Source: UBA685 sp049890115 (GTDB lineage Bacteria; Pseudomonadota; Alphaproteobacteria; Puniceispirillales; Puniceispirillaceae). Taken from it: DNA of 64,000 nucleotides. The DNA lies in assembly GCA_049890115.1 (NCBI GenBank), contig JBMHCC010000016.1:1-64000 (forward strand). The letters are read 5' to 3'. A program made the translations under genes and the position numbers. The notes below the pieces were generated by a model. That model did not search any database and had not been told where the DNA came from. It was given only the letters and a program-made list of their open reading frames with translations. Shown in pieces: positions 7,943 through 16,224 of this stretch. The stretch's first letter is position 1; each line of letters begins with the position of its first letter.

Positions 7943-7980
7943 AACCCCTCACCACTGACTAGAACCCATTAATGTCTATT

Positions 7981-8559
7981 TCAAACCGCCATAAATGCCA
8001 AATGATGCTGTTCAATTCTGCCTTGCAGAAAATCATCATCTTCTAAGCCTGCCAGCTTGTCTGCGATAGCAAATATCTGGTCTGCCAAGATCATTTCATG
8101 ACTAACAGCTTCATCAGAACGATAGAGATTGCGCCGCAAAATAACGCCAAGTGCCTCTTTATCACCTGACGATATCGCATCATCATAATGTTTTAGGCGC
8201 CCCATATAGGCCTCTGACATCAATTTAACGCGCTTGCCAACACCCATATCACCAACGCCCATTTCACGAAGCGTCAAATCCATATCTTGGAACATCGCAT
8301 CAAACAAGCCTTGCGCAAGTTCTTTTACCGCACCCTCTTTGCCAGCCAGCCGGCGCATCACAAGTGACTGCAGCAAACACAAAGCATCAAAACGGCCATC
8401 AATGGTATCAGCAACTTCAAAATCACGATATAGAACAGGATTACGAGACGCTTGCAGAATTTCGTAATAAAGGGCGTCTGCAGGCGTAAATTCACGTGCT
8501 TTGAGGCTTTGCGGTCGCATCCAGCCTGTTAAAGTTTGCCATAATCCCGAAGATGCCAT
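7981..8559 (-). CDS. ubiquinol-cytochrome c chaperone (CBP3 family)
   Basis: 192 residues. CBP3-family proteins assist assembly of the cytochrome bc1 complex, acting on cytochrome b. The family core is clear: ALYYEILQASRNPVLYRDF, DTIDGRFDALCLLQSLVMRR, then LFDAMFQDMDLTLREMGVGD and VGKRVKLMSEAYMGRLKHYD. It starts the leftward yceD-plsX-fabH-ihfA-merR set, 38 bases upstream of yceD, and is divergent from bamE. This is the common alphaproteobacterial arrangement. The bc1 subunit genes themselves are not in the window. Confidence 0.9.
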   Translation of the reverse strand: MASSGLWQTLTGWMRPQSLKAREFTPADALYYEILQASRNPVLYRDFEVADTIDGRFDALCLLQSLVMRRLAGKEGAVKELAQGLFDAMFQDMDLTLREMGVGDMGVGKRVKLMSEAYMGRLKHYDDAISSGDKEALGVILRRNLYRSDEAVSHEMILADQIFAIADKLAGLEDDDFLQGRIEQHHLAFMAV

Positions 8560-8682
8560 ATCAATTTCCTGAAACCTGTTTTATCATCACCAGCAAAGAT
8601 GATTGACGTGCTTTGCTTTTGCCGCAATTATAACGCGTCATCCACTCTTATGCTTTAAAAAAATGAACCGGACAAACCCGTT

Positions 8683-9117
8683 ATGAGACTTCAACATCTG
8701 CTTTTGTTAGTTCTGCTTGCTTTTGGCGTAACAGCGTGTGGCGAACGTATTTCCTCACATGGCCATTCAGTTGATGAATTTGAACTTAACTCTGTTGAAA
8801 TCGGTGTCACAACCCGAAATGATATTTTGCTGAGCTGGGGCAAACCTAGCTTTGATGGGGCTTTTGGTTCTGGTAAAATTTACTATGTATCACAAAATAT
8901 GCGCCAACCAGCAGGTGGCAGAAAAGTAACAACTAAGCGCGAGCTATTTGTACTGACCTTTGATGATAATGATATCTTGCAGATGCTAGAATTGCGTGAC
9001 CAGGATACAGGGCTAGCCATCGCCACGCTAGATGCGATTACACCAACCCCTGGCGATAGCTTTGGTGTGATTGAACAGATTTTCTCTAATGTGCGTCGCC
9101 GTAATGCTAATGAATAA
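8683..9117 (+). CDS. bamE: outer membrane protein assembly factor BamE-like lipoprotein
   Basis: 144 residues. The N-terminus MRLQHLLLLVLLAFGVTAC is a lipoprotein signal peptide with the lipid-modified Cys at position 19. The SmpA/OmlA (BamE) domain follows: LNSVEIGVTTRNDILLSWGK, then PSFDGAFGSGKIYYVS and the strands FVLTFDDNDILQMLEL. BamE stabilises the BamA-BamD complex that inserts beta-barrel proteins in the outer membrane. It is transcribed alone, divergent from cbp3 and convergent with nusB, which matches the usual alphaproteobacterial location. Confidence 0.88.
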   Translation: MRLQHLLLLVLLAFGVTACGERISSHGHSVDEFELNSVEIGVTTRNDILLSWGKPSFDGAFGSGKIYYVSQNMRQPAGGRKVTTKRELFVLTFDDNDILQMLELRDQDTGLAIATLDAITPTPGDSFGVIEQIFSNVRRRNANE

Positions 9118-9141
9118 GCGTGGTTAAAACTGGAAACTGGC

Positions 9142-9618
9142 TTATTTCGCCATTTCCAATTTACGCAAAGACCGTGCCAGCCTATCCATGATGGCATTCG
9201 CGAATTTGACATCACCCTGATAAGCATCTGTCAGGCTGGCATATTCAGAAATAATCGCCTTTGCCGGTATATGAGGCATGAATTTTAATTCTGCCACAGC
9301 AGCACGCAAAGCAGATAGATCATGTCGTGCCAACCTATCAAGGCTCCAATCATCATCCAATAATTCAGCTATCATCTGGTCAATTTCATTCTGATTATCT
9401 GCCATCAACGCTGTTAATTCATTAAAATGGCCTTCATCAATTTTTTTGACCTGCATTTCTTTGGCAGCATCATTGGCATAGTGCGATAAATATTGTGCCA
9501 TCAGATGAGGCATATCCTTATCAGACATCGCTTTTTCATAATTCACCTGGATGGCACCAAGGCGTGCTGCGGTGCGTTTGCGCACAGGCACAGGCTTTAA
9601 TTCTGATTTTTCAGCCAT
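9142..9618 (-). CDS. nusB: transcription antitermination protein NusB
   Basis: 158 residues. NusB with NusE (S10) binds boxA RNA to promote antitermination, mainly on rRNA operons. The all-helical core shows AARLGAIQVNYEK, then LLDDDWSLDRLARHDLSALR, AAVAELKFMPHIPAKAIISE and YASLTDAYQGDVKFANAIMD, matching the conserved C-terminal EY..LA...........FVNGVLD region. It follows ribH by six bases, the standard coupling of nusB to the riboflavin genes, and ends the operon. Confidence 0.93.
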   Translation of the reverse strand: MAEKSELKPVPVRKRTAARLGAIQVNYEKAMSDKDMPHLMAQYLSHYANDAAKEMQVKKIDEGHFNELTALMADNQNEIDQMIAELLDDDWSLDRLARHDLSALRAAVAELKFMPHIPAKAIISEYASLTDAYQGDVKFANAIMDRLARSLRKLEMAK

Positions 9619-9624
9619 CTTGAT

Positions 9625-10062
9625 TTACGCCTCTATCCCGAAATTTTTTGCAATTTGCGCCATCGCAAGAGCAGCGCGTGTGGCATCGCCGCCCTTATCT
9701 TTTTCTGACATACGCGCTCTTGCCCATGCCTGATCCCAATTTTCTACTGTGATAATGCCATTACCAATGGCCAGCCTATTTTTGACTGTTAACTCCATAA
9801 TGCCTCTGGCGCTTTCATTACACACCGTATCATAATGGCTTGTCTCGCCGCGAATAACACAGCCAAGTGCCACATAGCCATCAAAGCCTTTATCGCTGGC
9901 AGCAGCTAATGCAATCGCACCTGGCACCTCTAGCGCACCTGGCACAGACACTCTCTCAAAGCTGGCATTGGCATCACTCAGTGCGGCGATTGCGCCCTCG
10001 GCTAATGCTTCACCCAAATCTTTATAAAAATTTGCTTCAATGATCAGAAAATGTCCGGCCAT
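9625..10062 (-). CDS. ribH: 6,7-dimethyl-8-ribityllumazine synthase
   Basis: 145 residues. It condenses 5-amino-6-ribitylaminouracil with 3,4-dihydroxy-2-butanone 4-phosphate, the penultimate step of riboflavin synthesis. Motifs: FERVSVPGALEVPGAIALA, FDGYVALGCVIRGETSHYD (with the conserved RGET/HYD substrate-binding residues), and NGIITVENWDQAWARA (the usual G-x-LT-x-E-x segment in variant form). The order ribD-ribE-ribBX-ribH-nusB supplies the whole branch except the GTP cyclohydrolase II step, which is missing (see the ribBX entry). Confidence 0.95.
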   Translation of the reverse strand: MAGHFLIIEANFYKDLGEALAEGAIAALSDANASFERVSVPGALEVPGAIALAAASDKGFDGYVALGCVIRGETSHYDTVCNESARGIMELTVKNRLAIGNGIITVENWDQAWARARMSEKDKGGDATRAALAMAQIAKNFGIEA

Positions 10063-10106
10063 CTCATACCCTCTATGTTATCTATTGCGCTTGCTTTATG
10101 CCCCTA

Positions 10107-11216
10107 TCAGGCATCATGCAGCGTGCGCCATCCTTCGATTTCCAAACCATGACCTTCAAGGCCAACAATATTAGGCTGTGAGTTCGATAGCAGAATCATC
10201 TTACGCACATCAAGGTCTTTTAGGATTTGTGCACCAACACCATAGTCACGCAAATCACTAATGCCTGTTGGTGGATGTGAACGGCGCGCTATCATATCAG
10301 ATAGATTATTACCTGCCATTTCGCGCAAAATCACAATCAGACCAGCACCGTTATCAGCAATCGCCTGCATTGATTTCTGTAAATCTGTTGTTGAAGCTGA
10401 GGTCTCGCCAAGAATATCTTTGAGCAAATCAAAACTATGCATACGCACCAGCACAGCTTCATCAGGGCTGATATCACCTTTGGCAAGCACCAGATGCTCT
10501 GTGCCAGTTATCAAGTTCTGATAGGCAATCATCCGCCAATCACCACCAATATCAGATGTCAGCACTGCCTCATTCATGCGGCTAACTAGATTTTCATTAC
10601 GTCTGCGCCATGCAATCAAATCAGCAATAGAGCCAATTTTAAGATCATGTTCAGCAGCAAAATCAAGCAAATCAGGCAGGCGTGCCATCGTGCCATCATC
10701 TTTCATAATCTCACAAATCACCCCAGAAGGGTCACCCCCTGCGGCCCGTGCAATATCAACCACTGCCTCAGTATGGCCTGCACGAACCAATGTGCCACCA
10801 TCACGCGCAATCAGAGGAAAGATATGGCCAGGCGTTGTGATATCTCTGGCATCAGCTTTTGGGTCAATAGCTGTGCGGATAGTATGCGACCTGTCATGAG
10901 CTGAAATGCCTGTGCTGACACCTTCACGCGCCTCTATCGACACGGTAAAAGCTGTCTGATGGCGTGATTCATTGCGACGCTCCATCAGGGACAGACCTAA
11001 TTTTTCAGTACGCTCTGCTGTCAGTGCTAAGCAAATCAGACCACGACCATATTTTGCCATAAAATTAATCGCTTCAGGCGTGCAGTGATCAGCTATGACG
11101 CATAAATCACCTTCATTTTCGCGATCTTCATCATCCACCAAGATGAATACTTTGCCGGCTTTGGCATCGGCAACCACTTCTTCGATTGGCGAAAGCTGGC
11201 TTTGTGCTGCGTTCAT
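10107..11216 (-). CDS. ribB: 3,4-dihydroxy-2-butanone 4-phosphate synthase fused to degenerate RibA domain (RibBX)
   Basis: 369 residues. Residues 1 to about 205 are an intact RibB domain that makes dihydroxybutanone phosphate from ribulose 5-phosphate: metal/substrate loop VDDEDRENEGDLC, then RHQTAFTVSIEA, DITTPGHIFPL and RAGHTEAVVDIARAAG, with GVICEIM. Residues about 210-369 resemble GTP cyclohydrolase II but lack its zinc site. Where RibA has RVHSECxxGD...CDC there is VRMHSFDLLKDILGETSAST with no cysteine. The second half therefore cannot bind the catalytic zinc in the known way. Such RibBX proteins are known in other proteobacteria. The gene overlaps ribE by one base. A true RibA must be encoded elsewhere if riboflavin is made. 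Confidence 0.93.
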   Translation of the reverse strand: MNAAQSQLSPIEEVVADAKAGKVFILVDDEDRENEGDLCVIADHCTPEAINFMAKYGRGLICLALTAERTEKLGLSLMERRNESRHQTAFTVSIEAREGVSTGISAHDRSHTIRTAIDPKADARDITTPGHIFPLIARDGGTLVRAGHTEAVVDIARAAGGDPSGVICEIMKDDGTMARLPDLLDFAAEHDLKIGSIADLIAWRRRNENLVSRMNEAVLTSDIGGDWRMIAYQNLITGTEHLVLAKGDISPDEAVLVRMHSFDLLKDILGETSASTTDLQKSMQAIADNGAGLIVILREMAGNNLSDMIARRSHPPTGISDLRDYGVGAQILKDLDVRKMILLSNSQPNIVGLEGHGLEIEGWRTLHDA

Positions 11217-11815
11217 TATTTTTGACCCTTTGTTGCCTCTGCCAGACGCGCCACATAGCGGGCTAGCATATCAATTTCTATATTCAACATATCGCCAACT
11301 TTGCGCTGCCCCAAGGTCGTTTCCTGCCAGCTATGCGCAATGATATTCACATGAAACAAATCACCATCAACATCATTCACTGTCAAAGAAACACCATCAA
11401 GCGTGACGGATCCCTTTGTGGCAATGAAATGGCTTAAATCAGATGGGGCTCTGATAACCAACCTATGGCTATCATTTTCTGCTGTTATTGAAACAAGTTC
11501 AGCGACACCATCAACATGACCAGACACAATATGCCCGCCTAACTCATCCCCCATCGCCAGCGCACGCTCTAAATTCACATTCACGCCTGTCTGCCAGCTA
11601 TGAAGGGTTGTCAGGTTCATTGTTTCTTGCGAAGCAGCAACATGAAACCAATCATCGCCCTTATCAATCACTGTCAAACAAACCCCAGAACAGGCGATAG
11701 ACGCCCCAAGCGCAATGTGACGGCAATCCCAAGGCGTTTTTATCTTGATTTGCCAGTCACCATCTTTTTCAAAATCTGTGATTGTGCCAATGGCTGTAAT
11801 AATACCAGTAAACAT
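11216..11815 (-). CDS. ribE: riboflavin synthase alpha chain
   Basis: 199 residues. It dismutates two 6,7-dimethyl-8-ribityllumazine molecules to riboflavin. The start MFTGIITAIGTI is diagnostic. Two lumazine-binding barrels follow each other: the first with SIACSGVCLTVI (catalytic Cys) and NLERAL, joined by MGDELGGHIVSGHVDGVAEL, the second with GSVTLDGVSLTVNDVDGDLF and LNIEIDMLARYVARL. It lies four bases after ribD and overlaps ribBX by one base, so the group is translationally coupled. In E. coli the same enzyme is called ribC/ribE. Confidence 0.95.
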   Translation of the reverse strand: MFTGIITAIGTITDFEKDGDWQIKIKTPWDCRHIALGASIACSGVCLTVIDKGDDWFHVAASQETMNLTTLHSWQTGVNVNLERALAMGDELGGHIVSGHVDGVAELVSITAENDSHRLVIRAPSDLSHFIATKGSVTLDGVSLTVNDVDGDLFHVNIIAHSWQETTLGQRKVGDMLNIEIDMLARYVARLAEATKGQK

Positions 11816-11819
11816 CTTG

Positions 11820-12920
11820 TTATGATAACCTATTTGCGGGGTGCCAGACGCCTAGCTCATCATCCCCTAACATAATTGAACTACTATTGATATAGTTCTT
11901 TGGCGCTGAAAAATCCAGTGTGGATGCGCTATCCCATGCTAAAACACCTCGACCTAATTTATGAGGTGCTTTCAGCCAGATAATTTCATCAACCAAATTA
12001 GCATCAATCAAGCTTAGTGCCAGTGTTCTGCCAGCTTCCATCATGACAGAAGAGATGCCTCTTTGTGCCAGATCAGACATAATATCAACAAGTGACAGAC
12101 CAATGCTGTCGCGAGTGATGCTAATTGGCAGGACTGTCTTTGGCAGATGCGCGCTATTGGCTTGCAAAGCATGATATAAAAACACCGGACGCTGTGCATT
12201 GAAACAAGCCATATTAGCCGGTATCTGAGCATGAGAATCCAGAATGGCTAGGGCTGGCTGCTGGTGGGAAAAACCAGGCAATCTGACGTTGAGTTGCGGG
12301 TTATCAACCATGATAGTCTGGCTGCCTGTCATGACACAATCAAAGCGGCTGCGCATCGCATGAACATAACGGCGCGCTAGCTCTCCTGTCAGCCATGTCT
12401 GGCTACCTTTTTCAGCGGTGATATAGCCATCAGCACTAGTTGCCATTTTCAAGCTGATAAAGGGCCGACCTTTATTTTGACGTGATAAAAAACCAGCCAT
12501 TTGCCTTGCGGCGGCTGCTTCACCAACGCCTTTGCGAACTATTATGCCAGCATCTTCTAGCCTCGCAATCCCCTTGCCGCTAACACGTTTATCAGGATCG
12601 CCATGCGCTATCACAACACAGCTTATACCAGCATTGATGAGCGCATCAGCACAAGGCGGCGTTTTACCATGATGAGCGCATGGCTCCAGCGTGACATAGG
12701 CTGCCCCGCCTTTGGCCGCATCACCTGCCATAGCAAGGGCATTCACTTCTGCATGAGGGCGGCCAGATGGGCTTGTTCGCCCAACACCAACCAAACGATT
12801 ATCAGCTGATATAATGGCACAACCAACAGCTGGATTTTCGGCTGTTTGGCCAAGCGCCATCTCAGCCTGCGCCAATGCTACATTCATCCAGCGCAGGTCT
12901 GATGGCTTGTGGCTAGTCAC
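11820..12920 (-). CDS. ribD: bifunctional pyrimidine deaminase / reductase RibD
   Basis: 366 residues. The N-terminal deaminase (about 1-145) has the zinc motif HAEVNAL and PCAHHGKTPPCADALI with the expected His and two Cys. The C-terminal reductase (about 150-366) has RPFISLKMATSADGYI, SRFDCVMTGSQTIMVDNPQL and the late ISSVMMEAGRTLALSLI strand. It converts the GTP cyclohydrolase II product to ribitylaminopyrimidine phosphate in two steps. Its start overlaps the nrdR stop by four bases (ATGA type). Confidence 0.95.
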   Translation of the reverse strand: MTSHKPSDLRWMNVALAQAEMALGQTAENPAVGCAIISADNRLVGVGRTSPSGRPHAEVNALAMAGDAAKGGAAYVTLEPCAHHGKTPPCADALINAGISCVVIAHGDPDKRVSGKGIARLEDAGIIVRKGVGEAAAARQMAGFLSRQNKGRPFISLKMATSADGYITAEKGSQTWLTGELARRYVHAMRSRFDCVMTGSQTIMVDNPQLNVRLPGFSHQQPALAILDSHAQIPANMACFNAQRPVFLYHALQANSAHLPKTVLPISITRDSIGLSLVDIMSDLAQRGISSVMMEAGRTLALSLIDANLVDEIIWLKAPHKLGRGVLAWDSASTLDFSAPKNYINSSSIMLGDDELGVWHPANRLS

Positions 12921-13366
12921 TTACGCAACTCATTAACAAATTCTTCGAAATCTTCAGCCTCACCGAAATTACGATAGACTGAGGCATAGCGGATATAGGC
13001 CACCTTATCGAGCTTTAGCAATGATTTCATCACAAGTGAGCCAATATAGTCTGAACCCACATCTGAATCACCAGTTGATTCAAGCATGCGAACAATCTCG
13101 GTAATTGCGCGTTGCACTTTTTCATCATCAATAGAGCGTTTGCGTAACGCAATATCAAAAGAGCGCTCTAGCTTGCCACGATCAAAGGGGGTTCTGCGCC
13201 CATCTGTTTTAATCACTGAGATATCACGCAAGTGAACACGTTCAAAGGTTGTAAAGCGTGCTGAACATGAGCCACATTGACGCCGCCTTCGAATAGCAGT
13301 GCCATCTTCTGAGGGACGTGAATCCTTCACCTGTGTGTCTTCAGATTTACAAAATGGACATAGCAT
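12917..13366 (-). CDS. nrdR: transcriptional repressor NrdR
   Basis: 149 residues, the usual length. The N-terminal zinc ribbon has four cysteines (MLCPFCKSEDTQVKDSRP and RRRRQCGSCSARFTTFERV). The ATP-cone domain follows (ISVIKTDGRRTPFDRGKLER, IVRMLES, YIGSLVMKSLLKLDKVAYIR, YASVYRNF). NrdR binds ATP/dATP and represses ribonucleotide reductase genes at NrdR boxes. Position between glyA and ribD is standard for proteobacteria. No nrd gene is present in this window. Confidence 0.96.
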   Translation of the reverse strand: MLCPFCKSEDTQVKDSRPSEDGTAIRRRRQCGSCSARFTTFERVHLRDISVIKTDGRRTPFDRGKLERSFDIALRKRSIDDEKVQRAITEIVRMLESTGDSDVGSDYIGSLVMKSLLKLDKVAYIRYASVYRNFGEAEDFEEFVNELRK

Positions 13367-13425
13367 ATTTAGCCCCTTTAATCAGCAATAACGCATTATA
13401 TTGTGGCATTATGCGATATCAGCGC

Positions 13426-14703
13426 CTATTGGTAAATCGGGAATTTCGCACAAAGGTCACGTACTTGTGCCCGCACCTGTTGTTCAACAGCGCTATTATC
13501 TTCTGGATTAGCTGCCAAACCATCAAGCACATCACCAATCAGATGACCAATCAGGCGGAATTCTTCGACACCAAAGCCTCTGGTTGTACCAGCTGGTGTG
13601 CCAAGACGAACACCAGAAGTCACAGTTGGCTTTTCAGGGTCAAAAGGAACACCATTTTTGTTACAAGTAATGCCAGCATTTTCCAATGATAATTCTGTGA
13701 TATTGCCTGTCAGGCCTTTCGGGCGCAAATCCACCAGAACCATGTGGATATCTGTACCGCCGCCTACAATATCAACACCGCGCTCAACCAACACATCTGC
13801 CAATGTTCTGGCATTTTCAACAACTGACGCGATATAATCCTTAAATTCAGGCTTTAATGCCTCGCCAAATGCCACAGCCTTAGCAGCGATGGCATGCATT
13901 AATGGGCCACCTTGCAAGCCTGGGAATACAGCTGAATTAATTTTTTTACCCAAAGCTTCATCATTTGACAGGATGATGCCACCACGACCAGCACGCAATG
14001 TCTTATGCGTTGTTGATGTCACAATATCAGCATAAGGTAGTGGGCTTGGGTGTAAACCAGCAGCAACCAAACCTGAGATATGTGCCATATCAACCATCAA
14101 ATAAGCACCGACCTCATCAGCAATCGCGCGGAATTTTGCAAAATCCAATGTGCGCGGATAGGCTGATGCACCAGCGACAATCAGCTTTGGCTGATGTTCG
14201 CGTGCTAATGCTGCAACCTCATCATAATCAATATGACCAGTCTGACGGCTAACACCATATTGGACAGCATCAAACCATTTACCTGACAGATTTGGTGCTG
14301 CGCCATGAGTCAAGTGACCACCAGCTTCCAATGACATGCCAAGCACCGTATCACCTGGCTTTAGCAGCGACAGAAAAACAGCCTGATTAGCCTGTGCGCC
14401 AGAATGAGGCTGCACATTGACAAATGAACAATCAAATAACTTTTTGGCGCGTTCAATCGCTAGGGTTTCAACAACATCAACATACTCACAACCACCATAA
14501 TAGCGGCGCCCCGAATAGCCTTCCGCATATTTATTGGTTAATACAGAGCCTTGTGCCTCTAGAACAGCGTTTGACACAATGTTCTCAGATGCGATCATTT
14601 CAATCTGATCTTGCTGGCGCACTAGCTCATGCTGGATTGCTTCAGCCACTTCTGGATCAGATATGGCAAGTGAGTTTTGAAAAAATGAAGTGTTCTGTTC
14701 CAT
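13426..14703 (-). CDS. glyA: serine hydroxymethyltransferase
   Basis: 425 residues. This PLP enzyme interconverts serine and glycine and charges tetrahydrofolate with one-carbon units. Motifs: IEMIASENIVSNAVLEAQGS, LTNKYAEGYSGRRYYGGCEY, NVQPHSGAQANQAVF, VDMAHISGLVAAGLHPSPLP and the PLP-lysine segment VTSTTHKTLRAGRGG. It lies 72 bases after rpiB and 60 bases before nrdR, so it probably belongs to the same leftward transcript. No glycine riboswitch is visible ahead of it. Confidence 0.97.
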   Translation of the reverse strand: MEQNTSFFQNSLAISDPEVAEAIQHELVRQQDQIEMIASENIVSNAVLEAQGSVLTNKYAEGYSGRRYYGGCEYVDVVETLAIERAKKLFDCSFVNVQPHSGAQANQAVFLSLLKPGDTVLGMSLEAGGHLTHGAAPNLSGKWFDAVQYGVSRQTGHIDYDEVAALAREHQPKLIVAGASAYPRTLDFAKFRAIADEVGAYLMVDMAHISGLVAAGLHPSPLPYADIVTSTTHKTLRAGRGGIILSNDEALGKKINSAVFPGLQGGPLMHAIAAKAVAFGEALKPEFKDYIASVVENARTLADVLVERGVDIVGGGTDIHMVLVDLRPKGLTGNITELSLENAGITCNKNGVPFDPEKPTVTSGVRLGTPAGTTRGFGVEEFRLIGHLIGDVLDGLAANPEDNSAVEQQVRAQVRDLCAKFPIYQ

Positions 14704-14774
14704 AAATGGCTCCGCTCAATCTGAATGCGCCTTACCGCATTTCGTAAAATAGTTATCTCTGGATGGTAAAATGG

Positions 14775-15221
14775 TTATTCTGGCAGATTTGTCAATTTAT
14801 CGACACGTCTTTGATGACGTCCGCCTTCAAAATCTGTGTTTAAAAATATATCAACACAATCAAGAGCTGTTGCCAGCCCTATCACCCTCTCACCCAATGC
14901 TAGGATATTGGCATTATTATGTTCTCGCGACAAACGGGCAGTGGTAATATCATGTGCTAATGCTGCCCGCACCCAGCTATGCCGATTAGCCGCAATGGAA
15001 ATGCCAATGCCTGAACCGCAAATAATGATACCGCCTGCTGTTTCATCATCTTTTAACGCCATCGCGCAACGTGCACCATAATCAGGATAATCAACAGATT
15101 CTGTGCCATCTGGCCCTAAATCCTCGACGAGGATACCAGCAGCTTCTAAATGGGCTTTAATCGCTGATTTAAATGTCAGACCGCCATGATCAGACGCCAG
15201 ATATAATTTTGTAAATGCCAT
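14775..15221 (-). CDS. rpiB: ribose-5-phosphate isomerase B
   Basis: 148 residues. RpiB interconverts ribose 5-phosphate and ribulose 5-phosphate; the latter feeds the RibB domain encoded downstream. Motifs: the start YLASDHGGLTFKSAIKAHL, DLGPDGTESVDYPDYGARCA, the phosphate loop IICGSGIGISIAANR and LSREHNNANILALGERVIG. The catalytic Cys lies in IICGSGIG. It appears to be the first gene of the rpiB-glyA-nrdR-rib-nusB run. Confidence 0.95.
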   Translation of the reverse strand: MAFTKLYLASDHGGLTFKSAIKAHLEAAGILVEDLGPDGTESVDYPDYGARCAMALKDDETAGGIIICGSGIGISIAANRHSWVRAALAHDITTARLSREHNNANILALGERVIGLATALDCVDIFLNTDFEGGRHQRRVDKLTNLPE

Positions 15222-15550
15222 AATTACACTCTTTATTCAGGCTGGGATTTCATGCTGCATTGTGCCTATCTTGTTGCTCAATGTCATCCACCAAATTGCC
15301 GCATAGACTGCTAATGATGCCTTATCTGGATTTGCTAGAGAACCTTCTCAAAAAAGATCATGATTTGTATCACTTTTTTAATGACAAAGCTGTTTTTTCT
15401 TTCTAGCGTAATGCTCACCACGGTGTCATGACCGAGGGATGGGAGGGAGTTTCTTGATACGTCTTTTGACTGTGCTTGAAGCTCAAGAAAAGCAAGGTCT
15501 TTTGACCTTGTTTTTTTTTGCCTTCATCACGCAATGATGTTTTTTTAACA
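15222..15550. other. intergenic region with terminator and possible small RNA
   Basis: About 330 bases between rpiB and the DUF1467 gene contain no credible protein gene on either strand. The right end has a strong rho-independent terminator with a nine-T tract reading rightward, although no rightward gene precedes it. This raises the possibility of a rightward small RNA. A G-rich run (GGGATGGGAGGGAG, around 15440) lies upstream. No known RNA family is recognised. Confidence 0.4.
15493..15519 (+). terminator. rho-independent terminator
   Basis: A seven-bp stem CAAGGTC / GACCTTG with a TTTT loop is followed by nine T on the plus strand. On the minus strand the same hairpin is followed by only CTTTT. 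It could therefore also end the long leftward nuo-DUF1467 transcript, whose last stop codon is at 15551. Confidence 0.75.
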
Positions 15551-15784
15551 TTATTGCCGAAAGGTAAAAATCCCAGATGAAATAATCGCATTCACAATCA
15601 CCCATAAGATGGCAGCAATACCAGAGGTGATTAGCATCTTGCGCCATAATTGTGGGCGTTCAGGTGCTGATGTGGCATGGCCCTTTTCAATAGTCTCTGG
15701 TGCTTTTGCGCCAAATGGCAACACCATAAATAACACCCACCACCACAGCAGAATATAGACCACAATACCTGAGACGATATCCAT
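15551..15784 (-). CDS. DUF1467 family membrane protein
   Basis: 77 residues. Two hydrophobic segments (about 5-24, IVSGIVVYILLWWWVLFMVL, and 50-68, MLITSGIAAILWVIVNAII) flank a hydrophilic loop beginning PFGAKAPE. The WWWVLFMVLPFGAK motif matches the small DUF1467 family found in alphaproteobacteria, typically after mce. The function is unknown. It is the last gene of the nuo-birA-coaX-rnj-mce run, 32 bases after mce. Confidence 0.8.
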   Translation of the reverse strand: MDIVSGIVVYILLWWWVLFMVLPFGAKAPETIEKGHATSAPERPQLWRKMLITSGIAAILWVIVNAIISSGIFTFRQ

Positions 15785-15816
15785 CTTAACACCTTTATCT
15801 GATTGGTTTTGACAGC

Positions 15817-16224
15817 TTAAATTTGCTCTAATTCAACCAATGTGCCGTTAAAATCTTTGGGATGAAAAAATAAAACTGGTTTGCCATGCGCCCCAATTTT
15901 TGGCTCACCATCCCCTAATACTCTGGCGCCAGCTGCTATCATTTTATCACGCATAGCCAGTAAATCTTCAACATCAAAGCAGATATGATGCATTCCACCA
16001 TCAGGGTTACGCTCTAAAAATTTGGCAATCGGTGATGCTGTACCGTAAGGTTCCAATAATTCAATCCGGTTCCCTGGCACATCAACAAAGACAACTGTCA
16101 CCCCATGTTCTGGCAAAGTTTGCGGTGCTGAAATGGTTGCACCTGTTCTGGCCTGCCAATCTTCTGCTGCTTTTGCGATATCGGGAACCGCGATAGCGAT
16201 ATGATTAATGGTGCCAAACATCAT
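15817..16224 (-). CDS. mce: methylmalonyl-CoA epimerase
   Basis: 135 residues of the glyoxalase/VOC fold. It interconverts the (R) and (S) forms of methylmalonyl-CoA in propionyl-CoA catabolism. Metal ligands are visible in NHIAIAVPD (His), GGMHHICFDVEDL (His) and GTLVELEQI (Glu). The rest of the fold is clear in VVFVDVPGNRIELLEPYG and PVLFFHPKDFNGTLVELEQ. Two ATG codons in tandem overlap the rnj stop (ATGATG), so it is translationally coupled to rnj. Mutase and carboxylase genes are not in the window. Confidence 0.9.
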   Translation of the reverse strand: MMFGTINHIAIAVPDIAKAAEDWQARTGATISAPQTLPEHGVTVVFVDVPGNRIELLEPYGTASPIAKFLERNPDGGMHHICFDVEDLLAMRDKMIAAGARVLGDGEPKIGAHGKPVLFFHPKDFNGTLVELEQI

